Made by a program: the position numbers and the translations under genes. From Physcia stellaris (Eukaryota; Ascomycota; Lecanoromycetes; Caliciales; Physciaceae), in assembly GCA_018902385.1 (NCBI GenBank), contig JABSSW010000025.1:62001-126000 (forward strand): 64,000 nucleotides of DNA, written 5' to 3'. This document shows positions 11,632 to 23,600 of the stretch, in pieces (within the stretch, counting starts at the first letter, position 1; every line of letters begins with the position of its first letter). The notes under the pieces are model-generated. The model was not told the DNA's origin. It made no database searches and saw only the letters and a list, made by a program, of their open reading frames with translations.

Positions 11632-13410
11632 TCACCCTCGGTGGTGATCGGCTGCCTCTTTCTTCTCGGCCATTATCCCATGTCGATCTCCACCGATTCC
11701 GGTATGCTCTTCGCCACTGCTGTTGTCATCCGGTGCTCTACCCATCAGCATGGTCCCGTGCGCTCCAATGCCGTGTCTCTCGTGTTGGGGGATGTTGTGC
11801 TCGCCCGAGTCTGGTGCAGCCTTGGCCGGTGTCCAGGCAAGGTAGTCTCTCCTCACCTCGACGTAATCATACGCGAACTCGCCTAGTTGGTCATCATCCA
11901 TACCTAGAAGCTCAGCCTCTTCGCTCGCACGGAGGTGTAGGCCTGGGATGAAATTCACAGCGTAGGCGATGATCAAGGACATGGTGAATGCCCATCCGCC
12001 GCAAGCGAGGATGTATGCGATCTGAACATACAGCATTCGCCACATGTGGCTAACCCAGCCGCCTGTGACGACACCAGTGTTGACTCCGTCAAGACCAATG
12101 ATGTAAGTAGCACCGAATAAAGCATTTGCAAGAAGCCCTAGTACGCCGGCGAGTCCGTGCTCAACGAAAATATCCAGACTGTCATCGATGCGGAGCCAGT
12201 ACTTGACTGTTGACTGTTAGAGGTAGCTTCAGAGGAGTAAGGGTACTGCTCAACTCACTTTTAGTGCCGTAATTGCAAAAAGCGCCGGTAACGATGCCAA
12301 GAATTATAGAACCCCAGGGCGTGATAAATCCAGACGCGGGTGTAGCAGCTACGAGGCCAGAGATGGCACCGGAGCACCAGCCAACCATTGACCATTTCCG
12401 GGCCAGACGCCAGTCGAGAATCGTCCACGTCGCCGCGGAGAACATCGCAGTCAGGTTGGTGTTCCAACAAGCCATGACAGCTCGCAGGTTGGCGCCAAAC
12501 GCAGAGCCGCCGTTGAAGCCTAACCATCCAAACCAGAGGAAGACGGTTCCCAACACAATCAAGGAAACATTGTGAGGTCGGAAGTTGATCATCATTTTCT
12601 CCTGTCTCTTGCCGAGAACGAAGGAGTAGGCGAGGGCAGAAAAGCCAGAGCCGATCTCGACCGGTCCTCCACCGGCATAATCCAGAACACCATATTTGAA
12701 GGCCCAACCGTTGATGTTCCATGCCCAACAAGCGATGGGACAATAGACAAGAGTGGCCCAGAAGAATAGGAAAACCATCATCGGTAGGACTCGACCCCGT
12801 TCGGCCACAGCGCCAGCCGCGATAGCAGCGGTAGTCGCGCAGAATTGAAGCTGAAACCTGATGTTAGCCTTGAGTCTGACGCAAGGCGAGAAGTCAAGGT
12901 ACCTGGTAAAACGCATAGAGAAGCTCGGGAATCAAAGGTGACCCAGGACTCGGTGCACCCAAGGTATTGATAAGGCCAAAATGTTCAAGGTTGCCGATGA
13001 ATCCACTTGTGCCTTGAGCCGAAAAAGCCAGGGAATAACCCCAGAAGTACCATTGGAAGGTGATGATGGAGAAACTAGCCATGCAGACCCAGATCATACT
13101 CAGGGCCGACTTTCTTCGCGCAAGGCCCGAGTATAAGAAGCCTAGACCTGGTATCATGACTACCACCATAGCCGAGGCTATGATGATGTAGGCCTGATCG
13201 CCTGAGGTGTACCATTGATTCAGATTTTCGGTTGCTAGGGATTGATACTGTCAGCGGAAACCATCGGTTTACAGAGTGGAATTGACATCAATTTTGAAAG
13301 AGATGTGAAAGGGCGCTTGGCATACCGGAATCGCCGCCAGTCAGCATGTTGGTTCCATTGAACTGGGTCGGCGGCCCAATCCAGGAATAGTAGGGAGAAA
13401 AACCACTCAT
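11632..13410 (-). CDS. Ammonium transporter (Mep/Amt/Rh family)
   Basis: Four exons: 13326-13410, 12903-13234, 12259-12850 and 11632-12206, introns 91, 52 and 52 nt; the product is 527 residues with the usual 11 membrane helices. Visible family marks are the N terminus with Asn-Gly-Thr and GLGFLYSGLARRKSALS, WNINGWAFKYGVLDYAGGGP, the pore segment VEIGSGFSALAYSFVLG, and DDSLDIFVEHGLAG in the last exon. The second pore histidine (VEHG) is present; the first position of the twin-histidine pair is Glu (PVEIGSG), as in yeast Mep1/Mep3 rather than Mep2. This predicts a high-capacity uptake transporter rather than a Mep2-type transceptor, by analogy. The cytosolic C-terminal tail (about 100 residues) is His- and acidic-rich and poorly conserved. 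The region upstream has GATA-type sites consistent with nitrogen repression. Confidence 0.95.
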
Positions 13411-14970
13411 GATGGCGATGTTCCAGCTGTTGGACGCAGCTTGTCACGACCGAAGGTGAGCGAGATGCAGAATTGATCAAATATCAGAAGGTGGAGGAAG
13501 CAAAAGTGACGGGGTCCAACGGAAATGGGTCACTGCAGCGTCACGCAGTCATATAACTCAACAGTAAGAAATGAGAAGTACACGGGAGGCAGATTCACTT
13601 TATTATTATTATTACTGTGTTGGGGTAAAGCTACCCCGGCGCCACATACCGGGCAGTGGGGATTGAACAAGGCTGCTTATCATGCCAACGGGTGCTAGTT
13701 CGGCCAGTCATGGCCCGTTTCTCATCCCCTTCCAGCCAGTCATCTTGGGGTCAGAACTACTCCGATGGCGCTGATTGGGGTCTCAGGATCTCGTGTAGCA
13801 GGTAGATCTGGCTCCATTTCGGTGTGGGAGGCAGGCCATGTGCAGCCAATGTCAAATAACTCCAATGTTGGCACCCACCTAAGCGAATCGTGAATCTTGG
13901 CGCACGGCGAATTGACGGTTGTGCAGCCAGTGAGTGCAGCCTCCCGAGGATCTGTAGGAGCATCCTCGTCCATGCTGCTGTCCCAGCAAAAAGAAATGGA
14001 CCGGGGAAGCAGCGAATCATACCCGTTAGCTGGCGACTGAGCATACAAGTTGCAGTTGATGGTAACGAAGCGAATAGGGGGAAAAAGTTCGTGGGATGAC
14101 GACACCTAGCGTGGGACAAGCCAGGATCTCGCGGCGGGAAAGGGTCTGGACGGTGTCAAAAAAGCATCTAAGAGAAGTGGGAGATAAGGCTACTCCGGTT
14201 AAGGGATAGTCGGGAACTGTTATCAATTCCTCTGATTGGCTCAGCCATCCTTATCTTGACCTCCATTATTGAATCTCAACAGCCAAGGCTTCCTATCAGC
14301 CCGCTGGACGTCGCTCTCTTTTGACTTTGCACAATGTCTTGCTGGAAGGCAGCCGAGGCGTGTTGAATCATCACTTGGGTGCTCATCATCGACTTTAATT
14401 GCCAAAGGCCTCGAACCGCCTGGCCTCACTCGAGCTCCATCGATCCATGATGTTTCAGGCCTGACAAGAGTGCAAACTGGATAAAAATAGCCAGAGACGG
14501 GAAAGCTGCAAAGCGCCAAGCAGAGGGTCACGCGATCAAAAGCTGATCATCCCGAAAGGGACGAGGTATTTCAAACACCTCTCAGCAATTTCCTTCTCGC
14601 CTAAGAGTCTTGTTTCCTGGATGGTGCTCTGCGAATCTCATCAAGCCATCAGCAAGCGCCGGCCAAAGACTCTTGGAGGAATCAGCGAGGAGACCAAATC
14701 AGGAAAAGGGCTGTCGCCGCTTGGTAATCCCACCCAAGCCAATCGACGAAAACCATACGAGAAGCCATTATTCACTCTCACCATGTCTTGGTGCTGGTAG
14801 CATGGCAACAAGGCTTCATCTCCACACGGGCTATTTGTAGCCTCTTTTGAAAAGCACTTTGTTACCTGCTTGGACTCTACAGCAATCTCTTGTCTCTGAT
14901 CCGTCACAACAAAACCACAACCCACAAAAACCTTCGCGGTAAATGCCGCCGCTGCTTTTCGACGACTAAT
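13411..14970. other. 1.56 kb between GAD and the ammonium transporter; promoter, no gene
   Basis: Upstream region of the ammonium transporter plus the 3' UTR of glutamate decarboxylase. It contains a short TTA microsatellite near 13596-13613 and a small perfect hairpin (GGGGTA, loop AAGC, TACCCC) at 13622-13637. Overlapping short frames at 13740-14119 lack any recognisable feature. Confidence 0.45.
13676..14256. promoter_or_regulatory. GATA-factor (AreA-like) candidate sites upstream of the ammonium transporter
   Basis: Three HGATAR matches lie upstream of the start codon: CTTATC at 13676-13681, AGATAAG at 14182-14188 and CTTATCT at 14250-14256. AreA/Nit2 family regulators bind such sites to activate ammonium transporter genes under nitrogen limitation. 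The motif is short and occurs by chance, so functional use is inferred from context only. Confidence 0.35.
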
Positions 14971-16907
14971 CTAGCAGACCGTCCTGTGGACTCCTTTTTG
15001 CATCGGTCTCTGCGCTTTATGCCTGTTCTGATTATCGAACCCTTTACTCATGTGTTGCTTTTCCACTGAACTCGATCCTGGCTGGAAGGCGGCCAAGTCT
15101 ACTGCATCCGTGCTCATCAACTGCTGTGTAATCGTGAGAATATCCGAAATCAAGCGATCCAAGAGATCCATTGACATGGATTCGCGTACGACAATTCGCA
15201 GAATCTCCGTTTTCTCACACTTGGGGGGAAGTGGATAATCTGATACCAATGTAAGTTCCTTGAAAAGATGATACTATGGACGCAGAGGCTACGACTTACT
15301 GGGAATGATATACTGCTTCACCCGAAGGAGTGTGCTGACACTCTCTTGCTTGACATGAGGGTACTCTTGCTTGAATCCATCCGACAGTCTAAAAGCGACA
15401 ACCGGCAAGCCAGCGTTGTACTTGGCGCTTGACTCCTCAGGCTCTTCTTTAATCTCCTGCGGTCCTCGATAGACGTGCTCGCCTTTCTTGCGGTGGATAT
15501 CACTGACACAAACATACCAACCACTCGCTTCGAGCGCCTTGCTAAGAAGACGTGCATTGCTGAGGCAGTTTTCCATAATGGCGCGATACCCATCAAAGCC
15601 TAGATGGATGAGATTGTAGTACTGAGCTATGATCTGTGCGCCTGGCCGAGAAAAGTTCAGGGTGTACGACTCCTCCGTACCCCCAAGGTAGTGCAACTCG
15701 AAGATCAGATGCTTAGGAAGGTAAGATTCGTCTCGCCAGATTATCCAGCCTACACCAGCATAGACCAGGCCGAACTTGTGGCCCGAAGTGTTGATTGACT
15801 TTACTCTGGGTAGTTCAAAATTCCACTTGTGACCTCCAGCACGAGCCAGGGTGAAAGGAGCAATGAAGCCACCACTAGCGGCATCGACATGTATTGGAAT
15901 GTCAACGCCAGTCTGCTTCTCATAGTCGTCCAGTATCTTCGAGATCTCCTCCACCGGCTCGTAATGTCCAGTATATGTACTCCCCAAGATCACGAAAACC
16001 CCAATGGTATTCTCATCAATGTTCTTTTTGACCAGCTCAGGATCCAGACGGTATAGACTATCCTCACTAACATCCAAGATCCGAGCCTCGACCTCAAAGT
16101 AGCGGGCAAACTTCTCAAGCGCAACCTGGGCGTTGGATCCCATGATGATATTCGGCTTACTCTTGTCCTTCCCGTCCTTGTCCCGCTTCTCCTGCCATCT
16201 TCGCTTCATCGCCAGTCCACCAAGATGGATAGCTTCCGACGAACCAGTGGTGGCCGACCCAATGGCCTTCTCGCCTTTCTGGGCGCCCCACAAATTGGCA
16301 ATAATGGACACGCAACGAGCATGCATAGCCATCATCGCCGGATACTCATCCGCGTCAGACATGTTTTTGGCTAGGTTCTCCACCATCAGAGCTTCGGCTT
16401 CCCTCTCCATATAAGTCCCCACGAAGCTCGCGAGGTTCAAGTTTGGTCGTCCATCGAGGTCTAGCTCATCCTTCAGCATCTGGTGCACGGCATCGGCAGG
16501 TGCTCCCTCCTTCGGGATCGTGAACTTGCTAATTTCCTGTTCGCTGGAATAACGGGTACTGTATGGGGTGGTGGAGGTGGTTGTGGTCTTGAAATGGGCG
16601 CGATGCTTGTGGGCTTTGTTGTCAGACAGCTTGAGTGAGGCTATCAACTCATCCGGATCGATCTGTATGGGCGTCAGAGAAAAGAAAGAGTATCTTGGCC
16701 ACGGATTTCGCGAGGGCTATTGGATGCTATGCTTTGGGGATGATACTCTCGCAGACGTGAAGGAGATAAACTGGGTAAGGAAGTGTGTAGTACAACGAGT
16801 GTTCAGCAATTCGGAGGTAAATGTTCACAATCATCTAGCTTCCATGTGGAATGAATAGCAGAGATTGACGGATTTCTCCCAAGACTTACATGGCGTGCAA
16901 GAGACAT
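14971..16907 (-). CDS. Glutamate decarboxylase (PLP-dependent, group II)
   Basis: Three exons: 16890-16907, 15300-16662 and 14971-15239 (introns 227 and 60 nt), 549 residues. The enzyme converts L-glutamate to GABA and CO2 in the cytosol, feeding the GABA shunt and acid or oxidative stress tolerance. Hallmarks: LNLASFVGTYMEREAEALM, the substrate-binding SATTGSSEAI, HVDAASGGF with the PLP-nitrogen aspartate (Asp266), and NTSGHKFGLVYAG with the PLP-binding lysine (Lys302). The C-terminal exon gives NYPLPPKCEKTEILRIVVRE, as in eukaryotic GADs. No in-frame ATG lies at the start of the main exon; the best start is a six-codon first exon (MSLARH) ending at a GTAAGT donor, which joins to IDPDELIASL, a common fungal GAD N terminus. 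The last 60 or so residues are polar and variable. Confidence 0.95.
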
Positions 16908-17608
16908 ATCGCCGCTACTCTATCTACCAATGCTTTGGCTGTGAAGTACGAGTACTTGGTCTCGATTCAAGAGCTAATCAAGCCAGCAAAAGATGGCTTC
17001 AGTATGTTTGGATTTTGCGGACGTGATGATGGATCTTGGCAGGTACAGAGGTACAATAATATTATAAGTGTAAGGTAGTATTCTCATCATGCAGACCAAA
17101 TTACGTACTGGCCCCGGAAAAGCCAAACAAGCTTTCGGGTTGACGTCCCGCTGTGCTTCGTCATCGTTCCGTCACTTCCGATCAGAAGCGGTGTGGGGAA
17201 TTGCATGTGGGGTATCCGAGGTAATTTGTTCACTTCATTACTGCGATTCAGGTTCGGATTGGCTGAAACCTCCAAACCTAAGGTATCACTGATCAGAGAG
17301 CGAGCAGGTAAAGGAGACGATGCACTTTACCGAATGAGATTCGTAACTTCATATCTACAGTATGTAAAAGCAATTAATGGCTTGAAAGGCAAGTCTACTG
17401 TATCTTCCAGACCCAACAGGAACCCACATATACCCAACACCCAGTCGCTCGCAAAGATGCACCCTCAATCCAAAGTAGATGCACGCTTCATCCAAAGTCC
17501 CCCGCAATATCCAATGCGTAATGTATTCCTCTCACCCCCTTCTGCGCCCTTGTCCATCCCCCCTGAAACACGTAGTCTTGATGGCAAAGCCCTAGGAGTC
17601 AAAACAAA
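16908..17608. other. 700 bp intergenic, no gene seen
   Basis: Upstream of GAD and downstream of the giant gene's 3' end, so it should contain the GAD promoter and a 3' UTR. A plus-strand frame at 17193-17666 overlaps the giant gene's end and shows no domain; treated as chance. Confidence 0.45.
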
Positions 17609-20600
17609 TCAAATCATCCCGCCCATCCCAACATCACTGCCCATCCCAAACTCACTGCCCGCATAGCTCGCCGTTCTCGCACTCGGCTCCGCACTGCTAA
17701 CCCGCACCGTCTTCTTCTCCTTCGCCCCCGGCGCCGTCAGCACCTGCGCCGGACACACGACGATCTGCTCATCCCCGACACCCGCCTCATCGCCCTTCTT
17801 CACCACCAACGGGAACAGCACCATCCTGACCACCGCTTGCTGCGCCTCCAGAGCTTCGTTCGAAGACGTGGCCCCGCTGCGCTCGTTCATTAGCGAAGCG
17901 TTGAAGTAGACTTTTCGCGCGAGGTCGCCGTTGGTGTCGTATTCGGGTTGAAGCGGGGGAAGCATGATATACTCGGCGCGCTGTGTGCGCATCTCGATGC
18001 TGAGATCCACGGCCGCACCGACGACTTTGCGGAGGGAATCTTGGATTTGATCGACGAGATGTGGAGGCGGGGGAAGGAAGGTCGCGAGCGTGCTGTAGAT
18101 CTCATGAACCACTGCTTCGCTATCCTGCGCGCGTTGATGGAGGAAGGCATCACGTTTGGCCAGCAGGTTCAGGGTCGTCGCGCGCCATTTGTTGACCGCT
18201 GACGGGGACCGACTTCCGAAAGCGTCTTCTCGAGCGCCTTGAGTTTCTGGCGTTGTTCACGGTCCATGCCGAAGAGGTAGCGCGTGAAGATGTAGTCCCA
18301 AACCATAGTCATGACAACTGACATGAAGACGTCACGTCTTTTGACGCGGTCTGCGAGATAGAAGTCGACATCGGAGCCGTCGAGGATGGCGTTCTCCATT
18401 CGATCGACGATCTTCTCGTCAGCGATCTCGCTGGCTAGGAAACAGGCTTTCATGTCAGAGAACTTCGAGAAGCGAAGCACCCACTGTTGTACGTGCTGGC
18501 ACAACTTCTGGCATTGGCCGTCAAAATAGTCTTCGTCTCTGTCCATGATGAAGTCTTCCTTCGATCTCGATGCTAGGATTTGCTCTTGCAAAGCACGTAC
18601 TTGATCTTTTGCTGCTTCAAGCTCGTCTCGTACTTGGCTCAGCTCTGCATTTCGTGCTTCGAGAGCTACATCAATCTCATGCTTTACAATTGCCTCCATT
18701 CCTCCAGATAGATTAGCATGCTGCTGCCTGAGCTCGTCTAGTTCCCTCGTCGACTGCTGCCACTGCTCTCGAGTGTGCGCGTGCTCGGCTTCAAGCTGGC
18801 TGTATTGCTGCTTATGATCGGCCACGAGAGTACGATCTGCCGTTAGGCTCTCGTTTACTTCAGTAAGCTGTGACACCTGGCCCTGGAACCCTTCCAGTAT
18901 TCTCCGGAGTTCTCGGAGTTCGTCGTCCTTCTGGCGCAAGTAGAGGTCACGTGACTCGATGGCTTCCCGAAGCGCGTTGTTTTGCTTCTTTGAATCTTGC
19001 GATGCATCGTCCAAGTTTCTCTCGGCTCTGCTTTTGGCATCTTGAAGTAAGCGGTTTTCTGATACGAGCTGATCAAGTCGATTCTCGAGGTCGAGGATTT
19101 GCATGGATTGGCGTTTCCGCATCATGCTTTGAGGTCGCGATGGTGACATAGGACTGCCGCTGTGGACATCGCCCCAACCCTCCTAGGTGCATTGATCAGC
19201 GATCAGAATAATCCAAGGAAAATGGAGCTGGTACTTACATAGACATCAGCCATCTTGGTTTTGCCTTTGTCCTTGGTAGGGTCGTAAGAGGAGGAGGAGG
19301 CGATGGCTTCAGATTGCGACGTGTCCGCCTCAATTTGTTTAGCGAGACTCTTGGCGCGAAGATCCCCGCTAACGCTTCGATCAACACGGCGCAACGGCGG
19401 AGTCCCTGATGAATGATAGCTCAACCCACTGGCTGAGCGCACTTGATCCGGTGTGCGGATGATCGCATTGATACTGTCCCCGGATTTGATGCTTGCCCCG
19501 CTGAAAGAACGATAGTCACCGTCTCGTTGTTTGGGAGGTCCGCCTACGGGTGAAATTACACTCTGACGGCTTGGGGCTCGATTTTCGGCAGTGCGGCTTC
19601 TGCTACGTTCGAGCTCGACAAAGTCGTGCTCTTGGTCCACTGCTGGCCAGGAGAGTCTAGAGATCATATCATCCGTGGATACCATGCCCTGCGGTTCTTT
19701 GTTTGGGGATTGAGGCGACTGCGCTCGTTGCTGCGGGTCTGTGCGGCGCCGACGTCTGCTGCCACGCTCAGGTGATGGACTGTACGAGCGAGTCCGTGTC
19801 TTCCTTTGTAATGGAGAGTCTTCAGGGCTGTATTCTTTGATCGTGTCCATTGGTTTCCGATATGACGCCTCGTTAGCAAAGGGACTTCTTGGTGGCGAAG
19901 GTAATTCTCCGACTGTCGCAGGCGGTCCCCCAAAGAGAGACTGATGTGACAGACCTTCAGGCGCCGTGCGTTCGTCGAGTCCGGCTGGGCTTAATGCACC
20001 CTCGTTACTAGGTTCATCTTGACCGGACGGACTTGAATACGGCTTCTGAACGCTCGCGTCCTCGTCTCTGGTGGACGGAGAAGACTGGAAAAGTATAGAC
20101 GATCGATCCTTGCTACTGGGACTGACCGGAGAGGGCTGGCGACGGTCATCGTAATAATTCGGTGTGGGCAATACGTCGCGGAGAATGTCACGATCTCCCG
20201 TGCGCTGATGGTGTTGTGTAGCTGGATTAAATGGTGGGGATTTGTATCGTTCATTTTCAAGAGACATTGAAGGTCGTCCAGCGCCTAGCATACCAAACCC
20301 TGCATCAGCAAAGCTCCTCTGATCAGGTTCGGCATTGGATGAGCCCGGGTGATGATATGGTTCGGACGCTGAATTCAATACTTCTGCATTATCGGTTGGA
20401 CCAGCGTCCGCAGATATGTTGAAAGCGTTAGCGACTGGGCCCTCGGAGAAATCGACATTCTGGTCGCCTTCGCCTTGGTTCCCTTGACGCCTTGCGGACG
20501 AGAAGGAAGTATCTGTTACGTCCATACCGTCGTTACTTGCCACACTCCTTAAGGCTTCGATAGGACTTGCTTCGGTTTCTTGGTAGCCACTATCACGCAG

Positions 20601-23600
20601 TACGCGGTGGGAAGGGAGAACATGGGAAGCGTTTGGAGAGTCAGCAACGTGGATAGCGCTATCACGGTTCATGGAACGATCCTCGTGGGCATCTACACCT
20701 TCGTGCACACTGTTCCCCTCGGTGACCACTCTAGGGAAGGCTTCATGAGACCTTGGTGGTGTCGAGACAGCATCTCCTTGCTGTAAAGTTGATTGCCGAT
20801 TTTCTTCCATCTCATGCGCGTGGGAAAGGTTTGATTCAGGGGCTTCTGTCTCCTCATCCTCCCATCGCCTACTCTTTTTCTTCTTCTTGCTCTTACCATC
20901 ACGTTTGGAGTCTTTACGAATCAGGGTTGGGCCCATGACTGCAGCAGTACCTACAGCTCCAGGCATACCACCAACAGTATCAAGAATATCTATAGGGTCT
21001 CCGATGGACTTGGAGAATTGCCTTGGTGAAGAGCTTCGCGATCTTAGCTTTGTGGTCTCAAGACGCTGGTCCCTTGCGCCCTGATAAGTTAGGTCTTCCG
21101 AATCCTGGGAGTTGGTGTTCTCGGTGGCTGGCGCTTGTCTCATGGATTTCTTTTTGGATTTCTTGCTCGTCATGATTGGACCGATATCTTCCTCTTTTAC
21201 CGGATGTGCGGCCACAAGAGATTCATGCTCATCCGCTGTTGATCTAGTAATTTCTCCGTCTCCAGTAGCTTCCTGCTCTTCTTCTTTTGATTCTTTCGCG
21301 CCTCTCGCTTCTGCACCATCAAAGTCTGCAGTAGAAGAGATCGTTCCCACAATATCGTTTCCATGATCTTCTGCCCCTTCCGTCACTTGTTTATTAATCT
21401 GCATTACATCTTGATCAGCAACTACAGGAACTTTGTCTGTTGTCCCGTGAGATCCGGTATCAGAACGGCCTTTGGTCTCAGTGTCGAGCATCTGATTATT
21501 CTGGGTCATTGGCACTGTTTGCGCTTGAAAACGAGGAATTTGCATATCAGCCGGTCCATTCATTTTGAGTGAGGCGGGCGATGGGTCCTTGCTATTGTCC
21601 ACAGCGTCGATGGCACTGTATTCGGCGTTGTTGAGCTCTACAGCCTTATTTTTTGGCTTCTCGAGACCAGAAGAGGCCACCTCATTCAGGGCTTCCCAGT
21701 TCTGGGAAACAGGTGCTTGAGGATCTGCACTAATAGTCCTCCCAGCGTCCTGTGTGGGTAAACTAAAATAGTCGCTTTGCTCGTCAATATGACGTACCGG
21801 TGAATCCGGTAAAGCTGCATCTTCTGCCCGAGGCAAAGTCGATGTCGGCTCGTGTGACTTTCCTGGGTAAGTCTGATGAGGACCCGGTTCAGCCGTGGCT
21901 GAGAGACGTTGTGGGGACTGCAGAGCAATAGGGGCAACATGCTCGTGCCATTGTTCAACAACAGGCATTTTAGCTGTCTCATCTTCCCAGATGATTGGCT
22001 GTTTCCGCTTCTTCTTCTTGCTGCTGTTCTTCAGACTAAGAATGGAGGCCGAAGAATCGTTGTCTTGAGGAGGTTGGGCTTTGTCTCCAGGTAAAGTTTG
22101 CGCGTCATGCAAGGACGTCGATCCTTCAGATACTTCGGAATTTTGAGCTCGACCAGTCGCATTGTATCGAGGTTGTAGATCTGCGCTGCGGTTTTCTTCT
22201 TTACTGATTGCTTGGGCATTCGCCTCTAATGATTCTCCCGCAGCGGGTTTGGGTTCACTAACGCTTGAATACGGGGTTGATCTTTGTTTTTTGCCCTTTT
22301 TGCTTTTCTTAGCAGGAACATCCCAGGAATCGATGTCATCATCTTTTGCTTCATTGCTTGTCTTGATTGGTTCCCTCTCCACTTCGGCCTCACGAGAGTG
22401 ACCTTTGACTTCCCCTGCAATAGGTTGACGAATAAGCAATTCATCGTCGTGTACCAAATCTGCGGCTCTTGGAAAGCCTTCCTCAGTGGATGCGTTTCGT
22501 TGTCCACTTTGTATGTCATGCAGCTCATTAGATCGCCGAGGCTCTATCGGGTCCAGGTCTGTTGTAGCGCCTCTTTTAGACTTCTTCTTTTTGCTTTTTT
22601 GGGGCAGTGCTAGCGCTTCTTCCTCCATCTCAACCATTTTCTTCGACGGTGGGTCTGCATCGGTACGCTTAGCCTTAGATGGCGGCTCAATAGCGGCTTC
22701 TTCCTCAGCTACCATTTCCGGCCCCTCTTCTTCGAAGAAGCTACGCTTGTGTGCCTGCTCTGGAGACAGCTGGGGTGGGACAGCAGGTATGTCATCATCA
22801 ACACCCTGCTGAGAAACAAAATGTGCTGTAGCAAGCTGCTCCACCTCTGCAAACGGTAGCTGCAGCTTCTCAGCATCCCGCAAGTTAGGACTTTGCTTTA
22901 ATGCTTCTTGTGGCTTGATTCGAGTTTTCGCTTGACCATGTTCCGAAGAATCAACCTCATCAGCAACGCCATCACTGGAGTCTGATTTGGGTTTAGAAAT
23001 AGGTTCCTCCAAAGGCGCCGGCAGTGGGAAGGTAGACAGTCGTTCCGCCACAGGCTCTTCGATCACTTGAGGGGCAGCTTGCGCGGCTTCTTCCTCTACA
23101 TCCAAAACCATGGGCTGCTTTGAGCTTTTCTTCTTCTCTGTGGAAGAAGTATCAGGCTCTAATTCGATCTCTGTTGGGGGATTCGTCTCATCATATTGAA
23201 CTTCAACAGATCCAAAAGCGTCAGGTCCCCTTCCCTGCTCGTATATTTGCTCAAGAGGTGCATTATGATCTTCAGGACCGACTATGGGCTCTTGTGTGGT
23301 TCCCACATGCCCCAAATCCTCCACGCGCTGAACGTCATCCAGCTTATCCGTATCTTTGTAGTCTTCAAGCCGGACCTCTGAAGCCTGAGACTCGTCCCAA
23401 GGAAGGGTTTTCGATTTTCTCGCTTTCTTGTCTTTCTTCTTCTCTTTTTTCGTCGCGAGTATAATTGAAGCTGGATGCTCCCCTTCGTTTTGTCTAAGAC
23501 TTGGAGAAAGCTGCCGTGCCTCAGTGATCGCTTCATCTACCCTCCCTGCTGGACTTGGCATTGTGTGGGAATCGGCTTCGGCCGCAACGGTTGAGATTGG

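Noticed and set aside
13620-13720. Possible tRNA-like sequence (GGGGATTGAAC...)
   Set aside because: I could not fold a full cloverleaf or find matching A and B boxes.
17193-17666. 157-codon plus-strand frame overlapping the giant gene's end
   Set aside because: No domain, start context or splicing; overlaps a well-supported coding exon on the other strand.
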